A DNA stretch of 64,000 nucleotides, from NCBI GenBank assembly GCA_050084515.1, contig CM114273.1:43586001-43650000 (forward strand), given 5' to 3'. Of this stretch, positions 58,131 to 64,000 are shown piece by piece; positions within the stretch are counted from its first letter, which is position 1; every line of letters starts with the position of its first letter. This DNA comes from Blasia pusilla. Lineage: Eukaryota; Marchantiophyta; Marchantiopsida; Blasiales. The notes below the pieces were generated by a model. The model had not been told where the DNA came from and did no database searches. It saw only the letters and a program-made list of their open reading frames with translations. The position numbers and the translations under genes were made by a program.

Positions 58131-58640
58131 AATCACCGTTTTTATGACTTGCTCATATGACTTATCATTGTCATATATGTAAATAAATGATTGGCAATGA
58201 TTGATGACTCTTGGAGTCACACAAGCCTAGTCATGTAGCATGTCATGACTAGAGTCATTTCGGAACGACTCATGTAGTTATTTTGTTATATGACAGACAC
58301 CTTTATAAGCCTTGCCACAAGTGAAAACACCTAGTCATATATTATGATTACTATGTCAGATATGATTTGGCAAATGACGTCACAATTGAGTCATAATATT
58401 TTACCGAATCATATCGATCACTTTCATTTGTCTAAATGACTTGAGTCATAAGTTTCTTCCACGTCATAGGGATCACTTTGATTTCTCTAAATGATTAAAT
58501 ATGAATGAGTCAAAATATGACCGAGTCATATTGATGAGTTTGGTATGCTTAAATAATTTCATATATATGACTAATATTGATGATTTTGGCTCGTTAAAAT
58601 TACTAGAGTTGGCTTTACATGACTCTTTTAAATGGAATTT
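58131..58640. repeat. Degenerate ~60-base repeat rich in TGACT/AGTCA
   Basis: Units of the type (A/G)TCATA..GATCACTTT.ATTT.TCTAAATGA recur at about 58410, 58465 and 58530 with decay. Across the 510 bases TGAC, GTCA, ATGACT and AGTCAT are very frequent on both strands. No coding capacity. Confidence 0.45.
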
Positions 58641-59600
58641 TTTAGAGCTAGAATTAGAACCCTCTATATGATTTCTTTTTTATTATGTCTAAATGATAGT
58701 AAAAGATTACTGCTCTTTCAGAATTTAGAAGATAGGAATGCTCCCTCTAACAAGTCTAATAATAACAAAGAGTGAGCTTTAATAGATTTCTCTCTGACAT
58801 GAATGTATCTAATCTAGAACATTGAGAAGAACATAACACAATCAAATAGAAAATGCAAGATCAAACTATTATATCCATAATTAAGCCCGGTGGAAAAAAT
58901 TCAATCCCTTTCACAATTACTTGTGAAAAAATTTATTTAGAGAAGTCTCAACAGTAGAAACAAAACCAGATATAAAGTGCAAGGGTGAATATTGTATTCA
59001 TTATTGTAACCAATCAATACAAAGAGTCAAGCTCTTTCAAATTTTCTATTCAGAAATGAGGCACGCAAAAATGTAAAAAAAAATGTTGGATTTAGAATCA
59101 ACCAAGATATCTATCGCACGACTTTCTTCAAATTTAGTTTAGGCCAAAGCATACTTCTTCCAAGAGCATCATCTAAGATCTATTAGGGTGGCAGAGCCGT
59201 CTCATTTGCTTGCCGCAATTTATGATCCATAAAAGCTAGCTGAGAAAATTTCAAGTCTAATCGTAACAATACGGTGTCGTATAGTAAAATCAATGAGTGT
59301 GTAAACTCCTTCCTCATTAAGTGTTAGATAGAGTTTTATTAGTATTAAGTAAATTAGCTTAGAAAAAGGAAATTCCCATGTTTAAACCTCTTTATGGTGC
59401 CTCTTTTATGTGGGCCCAACTTTAGGAAAAGAGGTAATAAATAAAAGATGACTTTATAAAAGTAAAGTAGTGAAGTTGGTGCTTTAATGAAAAGCAAAAG
59501 TAGTCTTGGTTGGTGGCTAGATTAGTTGGGGTAATTTGGAAAATATCAAGTGGATAAAAGAGAATATTTTAGAAGAGATAAGTGGAAATCTACTTGTGTC
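58641..59600. other. AT-rich spacer
   Basis: No feature recognised. The upstream limit of the second gypsy element may lie inside it. Confidence 0.3.
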
Positions 59601-59682
59601 AAAATATGATTGGCTAAGCCTTGAGAGGAAGCCATGTGGCACAAGATAAGATTAGCTTTATTTCGTATTCTTGTGGATCCCT

Positions 59683-59692
59683 TGTAAGTATA
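59683..59692 (+). promoter_or_regulatory. TATA-like box in the putative LTR
   Basis: AGTATATAAAGAGG, a good TATA context, lies upstream of a GGGTTCATCACC stretch. It is the main reason for placing an LTR promoter here. Confidence 0.4.
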
Positions 59693-61175
59693 TAAAGAGG
59701 AGGGACCTTCAAGGGTTCATCACCTTCTATTCTACATATTGAGTCTCTAGTGTCACTCTTGAGTGTATGGCTTTGGGATTGCTTGTTCTTCCAATGAGAG
59801 TGGATCATCCCTATTGGGAGAGTAACTTGACTATCGTCTATTCTTCGAGAGGTTTCTAGAGTGTGGTATGTGTGTGGACATGAGAGGCTTGTCACCTTAG
59901 AGGAATTTAGTCATACTAAAATAGTGGATTTTTTGGCTTGTTACTTTCCCAATGAGAATGGATTATCCCTCTTGGGAGAATAATTCGCCAAAACCCATTC
60001 TTGAGGAGAGTAGAGAAATTCTATCAAGCATGGATAGGGGTGAAGAGTTTTGCCCAACTTTCCTTTCCTCAATCCATACCATGTCAAGGTACTCTTTGTA
60101 GATAGGCACTGGTTCACTCGCTATTTAGTTTATCACTTTGGGGAGGCGTTCATGAACCAAGTCATGCAATCTCCAACTCCGGTGATTCTTCCTATCGTGT
60201 CATGACCATACGGATTATGTCGTAGAGTATAGTGTGCTAGTAAAGGCCATACCTTATGTAGGGCCGTAGTGTCTAGGTAGAGATGCGGTTTCATACATAG
60301 GGTTGGGGGTTACTCCGTTGAGGGTGACTTTTCTTCGGTTGGAGGGTATAGTGTGGAGTGCACTCAAAGAACAGTTAGTTCTTTGAGTTGAACCTGTTGC
60401 ATTGGGAGTTAGCCTTGGTAGTGAGTAGAGCTCTTGGCTATGGTGGTTCCCGCAAGCTTCGACCTGGATTCTCCCATCGTGGAGTGGGTTTGGCTTGATT
60501 TTATGTGATTCTCTACATGTTTTATGACAGAAGCTCAAAGAACTGGAGTAGATCGATGGTAGCTTTGATCGTGGATCAGTACGATCTGGTTAGGGTTGAT
60601 TGTGTACTCAGCCGTGGATGTTCGTGGCTTGTGGCCTATGTTGGAGGTGGAAATATGGTGCGTGGTTGGTTGGGAAAGAAGCGCCTTGTTGAGAGCTTTC
60701 CAACGCGCTTTAGGTCACTGGATTTCGTCAAGGGAGTTGGAAGTTATCAAGGATTGAAGATTCTGGTCAGTGTTCGACGGTTTTCTGATGTGGAGAGCTT
60801 GGAGTGCGGAAGCTCTGTTGAAGTTCATCCAGATCGGGTGAGAGGTTCTTGTTGCTACCTATATTATAACCTCATGTGAAGCTATCTGCTTGAGAGTGTG
60901 GAGCATTGCGGATTTCCGTATGCATGAATCTGGGTGGAAGCGCTGTCAGGTTTGCGATTCTGGAGGTATGTGGACAACAAGTTTGTCTGATTTTTAGCTC
61001 GGAGTACAAAGCTCGGTTGTAGCTGTTTTTTGTGGAGAGATAGCTATGGTGGTCAATTGAATTTTGGTCGAGGATTTTTGGAGTAATTGCTGATCAAAAT
61101 TTTGCGGACTAGCTCAAGGTCTAGCTATGGTGGACAGCAGAGCGGAGGGGCTAGTTGGTTGGTGAGTCATCCGTT

Positions 61176-61313
61176 GTTGGAGACGGCTATCCCGTTGGGG
61201 GCGCCTTGGTTGGGCCTCTCTCCATAGCAAAGCATGGCAACGTTGTTGGAGACGCCTATCCCATTGGGGGTGCCCTGGTTGGGCCTCTCTCCATAACGAA
61301 GCATGGCAAAGCG
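61176..61313 (+). repeat. Tandem 69-base repeat, two copies
   Basis: Copies begin GTTGGAGACG at 61176 and 61245 and share TTGGGCCTCTCTCCATA and AAGCATGGCAA. The period is a multiple of three and one plus-strand frame reads as a 23-residue repeat, but it lies in the element leader and translation is unproven. Confidence 0.85.
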
Positions 61314-62113
61314 TGGCGAAAGGGGCATGACTTGAGCATTTCTCGGCGTTTTGAGGCTTCGAGGCAACTCGTGGTAGCTCGGGGCGAGTGGGCAAGTGAG
61401 CGTGAGAGGCGGAATAAGGAGCAAGAATCACGCCCAATCAAGCAAGCTTGCTTGGGCGTGAGGCAGTTTTTGCAGGATTTATGAGTTGAGTGCTGCATAA
61501 CTGGTCACCCATCTTTGGGCTATTATGCTTGGAAGACGTTTAACTGCTGAGTTCTTAACTATGAGAGTGTACACACTGGTGTAGCTCATTTGGTGTTGTT
61601 CGGAGATGTGTTAGGCACTTTATGCATCTCGGGTTTTTGGTTGATGGACCTCTTGCGTATAGTACGGTGTAGCCTCTACATGCAGATGATATTTTCAGGT
61701 GCTGCGAGTCCGACTAGCACGTCATCGACCCGCCGCGGAGTAGCTATTGCGTTAGAATTGTGTGGTGGGTTCTGTGGATTCAAGGGGCGCCACGTTTGAT
61801 GGATTGTGTTACCTTGATTTCCATTTGCGATTGGAGGGTTGTCGTTGGACTTCCTGTGTTTGGATCCCCTCCATCGTTGCTTCTTGCTTGCGCGCCCATT
61901 GTTAGGGTTGACGCTGATTTCCAGAGTAGTTTTACTCCTGTGTGCTACCGGTAATGAGGATGGAGTGATGACTAGTAGACCGTGGGAGGCTTCTTGTGGT
62001 GATGACAGGTTGGGTTGCCTACACCCATAGCTAGTAGAGCTAGAATAGTACAGCGACATCGACGTCACTTGATTACTTAGTGGTGGTGATTTGGTGGTGG
62101 TGCGGCATCGGCG

Positions 62114-64000
62114 TTGGTCATCACGGAGTTGTCTGGTGGTCTGTTTGGGGACCGTGGTGCACACAGTGGTGGTTTTACACGGAGTGGATTGAGGTATCGA
62201 CTACCTTTTCCACTTCCGACGGTTGATGAAGAGGAGCATGAGGGTGTTCCAAATACCGAGTCTTCTACGTTGTTATCGAGTGTTGCAGCTCCATTGATTT
62301 GGGATATGGACGGGATATATGGGGCTATGAAGGGCCCACAACAATACTCGGGTGCAGTGGGCACCATTGAGTTGGAGGACTTCATTCAGGAGTTTGATAC
62401 GTGGTGTGATATGCAGATGTTGCGGAACGCCACGTTGTTTACACCCTTCTTGGCTTGGAAGGGGTTGTTTTAGCACTTGGAGTGACCACCCATGGACGAT
62501 TACCATGAGTTTAGGAAGGACCATGTTGTTGAGACTGAGGCGTGGAGACAATATTGGTCTCCAGGCTATGTGTCTATCACCCATGGTGGTATTGGTAGTA
62601 GTGCTCCTACTATGCCAGCCAGCCCGACGTTGAGTGGTACGAGTACGAGCCGGAGTGGAGGTACCCATGGAGGTACCAGTGGGGGTACTAGTGGAGGTAC
62701 TAGTGCCCCACCATCGTTCAGCCCGGTTGTAGAGTTCTGCAAGAGGTTGAAGAAGAACTATCAGGGAGTGAAGACAGAGAAGTTGAGTCTTCAGGAATTT
62801 GAGCGAAAGACTTGTGAGAGTCTTCGTGAGGCATACACTCGTATGCGACGCTTGATTTCAGTTACCCAGGGTGTGACTGAGGCTCAGCAGTCCAGTTTTG
62901 GTATGGGATCTTGAACAGAGAGTTGCGCCGTAGGGTACGTGATGCTACTCTTATGAGTGATGATTCATCCACATTGACCCATGGGTTTGCTCTATCTGAG
63001 AAGATTGAGCTTAACATGGTGGAGGAGAGAGTAATGACATCCGCATTTAGTAGGGATGCAACTACTACTTCTCGTGTTCAGCAGTCCACCTCACAGTCTC
63101 GTAGTAGTGGTGGTGGTGGTAGTAGTGGTGGTGGTAGTGGGGGTACACACGACCTCAGTCATGTCCTAGAGGGACACTTGCGCAGAGACCATTGCCTTCA
63201 TTTGCTGCCCCGCAGCAAGGACAGTCATGTTGGACAAATGGAGATGATCATGTTAGGAGGTTTTGTCCCCAAGAGGATGGGAGACGGACTTTGGAGGATG
63301 GGCCTCAGTCGGCCCCAACTTAGTGTGATCATTGCGGGAGACCAGGTCATCCTCGAGAGCGTTGCTTTGATCTTTATCCAGAGTTGAGATCAGGCCGCGG
63401 CCATGGTGGAGTAGCTCCAAGAGGCCGAGGTGGTAGAGGTGGACCAGTGGTTGGAGAGCCTTCGGGAGCTACCCCTACCACTATGATCGAGTCAGCTATG
63501 GCTGCCAGGATTGAGCACTTGGAGCAGAAGTTGGCTACTATGGCTAGTATCCATCATAAAGCAGGTTCGGGAGCAGGGGCTTCCACCTCTTATGGAGGGG
63601 ATGATCTCTCTTATATGGCGAGTGCAACACAGGTTGAGGCATCAGCTGTAGTTACGAGAGGAGCCACTCGAGCGTCAAAGCCACGTGGTGCTACTGTGGA
63701 GTTGGACCCACAGAGGGGTGAGGCAGGGAGGCAAGCTAGGCTTCCCCAGTCATTCTTGTTTTTGAGGTGCTTAGGACTCCATCCATGGTTCCTACGCAGC
63801 CTATTGAGCCTACAGTGGAGACTGAGGCATCTACATCACGTGTAGTAGATACGGATGCACCATCCAATGCAGTATTGCGGATGGCAACTTCAGTGTTGGG
63901 ATCCCCATTGTTTTCGGCCAGGGAGCTGATGGCTTTAGGAGTTGACTTAGCTCATGTATTTCAGCTAGCAGCCACGTTGTGTGAACGTGGGGGTGTTATT
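62114..64000 (+). pseudogene. Gag of the second gypsy element, three frameshifts and two stops
   Basis: N-part: SGGFTRSGLRYRLPF, WDMDGIYGAM, GTIELEDFIQEFDTWCD. TAG (62471-62473) and TGA (62483-62485) stand where the first element has Gln and Gly in FQHLEGAPMDDYHEF. Then PMDDYHEF, a Gly-Gly-Thr-Ser repeat (62650-62705), YQGVKTEKLSL and LREAYTRMRRL. A shift near 62890 leads to NRELRRRVRDATLMSDDSST; a Ser/Gly run (63095-63145) follows; another shift precedes the CCHC zinc knuckle CDHCGRPGHPRERC (63324-63365) and a Gly/Arg-rich RNA-binding-like tail. After a last shift (~63750) the frame is open to the window end. It resembles capsid-nucleocapsid of Ty3/gypsy elements. Confidence 0.75.
63324..63365 (+). 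other. CCHC zinc knuckle
   Basis: C-x2-C-x4-H-x4-C is met exactly by CDHCGRPGHPRERC. This nucleic-acid-binding knuckle marks the nucleocapsid end of gag; the corresponding part of the first gypsy element is deleted. Confidence 0.9.

Larger units (their letters stand above)
59601..64000 (+). mobile_element. Second Ty3/gypsy element, 5' part, cut by the window end
   Basis: Gag from about 62100 is homologous to that of the gypsy element at 41.4-52.8 kb. Upstream, 59601-60500 has LTR-like features: a TATATAAAG box near 59688, a transcribed-looking downstream part and an ACA end near 60515. Its sequence differs from the LTR of the first element, so the two are related families rather than copies. 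The leader (60530-62090) holds a 69-base tandem repeat. Protease, any methyltransferase, reverse transcriptase and integrase would lie beyond 64000. Confidence 0.65.

Overview
The window is nuclear DNA of a plant-type (streptophyte) eukaryote. It contains a multi-exon ABCC-type ABC transporter, a UDP-glycosyltransferase with a plant PSPG box, a spliced Mutator/FAR1-type transposase with a SWIM finger, a CACTA-type remnant, and Ty1/copia and Ty3/gypsy elements. Introns have GT..AG ends, spacers are AT-rich and carry long (TC)n and (AT)n tracts, and there are no bacterial operons. The species cannot be fixed from the sequence. The gypsy and non-LTR families look more like those of non-flowering lineages (bryophyte, lycophyte, fern or charophyte) than of flowering plants; that is an inference.

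Layout, left to right. 1-3.4 kb: N-terminal half of an ABCC transporter on the minus strand, running off or ending at the left edge. 3.4-9.4 kb: spacer with a dispersed repeat, a broken small coiled-coil gene and a broken unknown gene. 9.4-13 kb: a seven-exon Mutator-like transposase pseudogene on the minus strand. 13-16.5 kb: a tandem duplication and a decayed gene encoding imperfect peptide repeats. 16.5-24.9 kb: AT-rich spacer with a (TC)n tract, a BED-type zinc finger fragment and MITE-like hairpins. 25-29.4 kb: a nearly full-length non-LTR retroelement (C2H2 finger, reverse transcriptase, restriction-like endonuclease) broken by only two in-frame stops, followed by a rearranged partial copy to 30.5 kb. 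30.7-35.6 kb: copia remnant on the minus strand. 36-38.2 kb: CACTA/Spm remnant. 41.4-52.8 kb: a large Ty3/gypsy element. 53.7-57 kb: UDP-glycosyltransferase pseudogene. 57-59.6 kb: (AT)n tract and a TGACT-rich spacer. About 59.6-64 kb: a second gypsy element related to the first, cut by the window end.

The most unusual object is the gypsy element at 41.4-52.8 kb. Between its gag/protease-like region and its reverse transcriptase it carries a C5-cytosine DNA methyltransferase domain (motifs I, IV with the catalytic PCQ, VI ENV, an VIII-like segment and X). After its integrase it carries a complete C4HC3 PHD finger. A retrotransposon that brings its own DNA methyltransferase and a putative chromatin reader is a striking combination. 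This copy is dead: it has stops, frameshifts, deletions, a nested element in gag and a 39-nt snap-back insertion. The second element at the right edge shares the gag and probably carries the same cargo beyond the window.

Nearly every coding sequence here is broken. Several stops look like C-to-T changes (CAG/CAA to TAG, CGA to TGA), as expected of methylated, silenced repeats. Only the ABCC exons are free of visible lesions.
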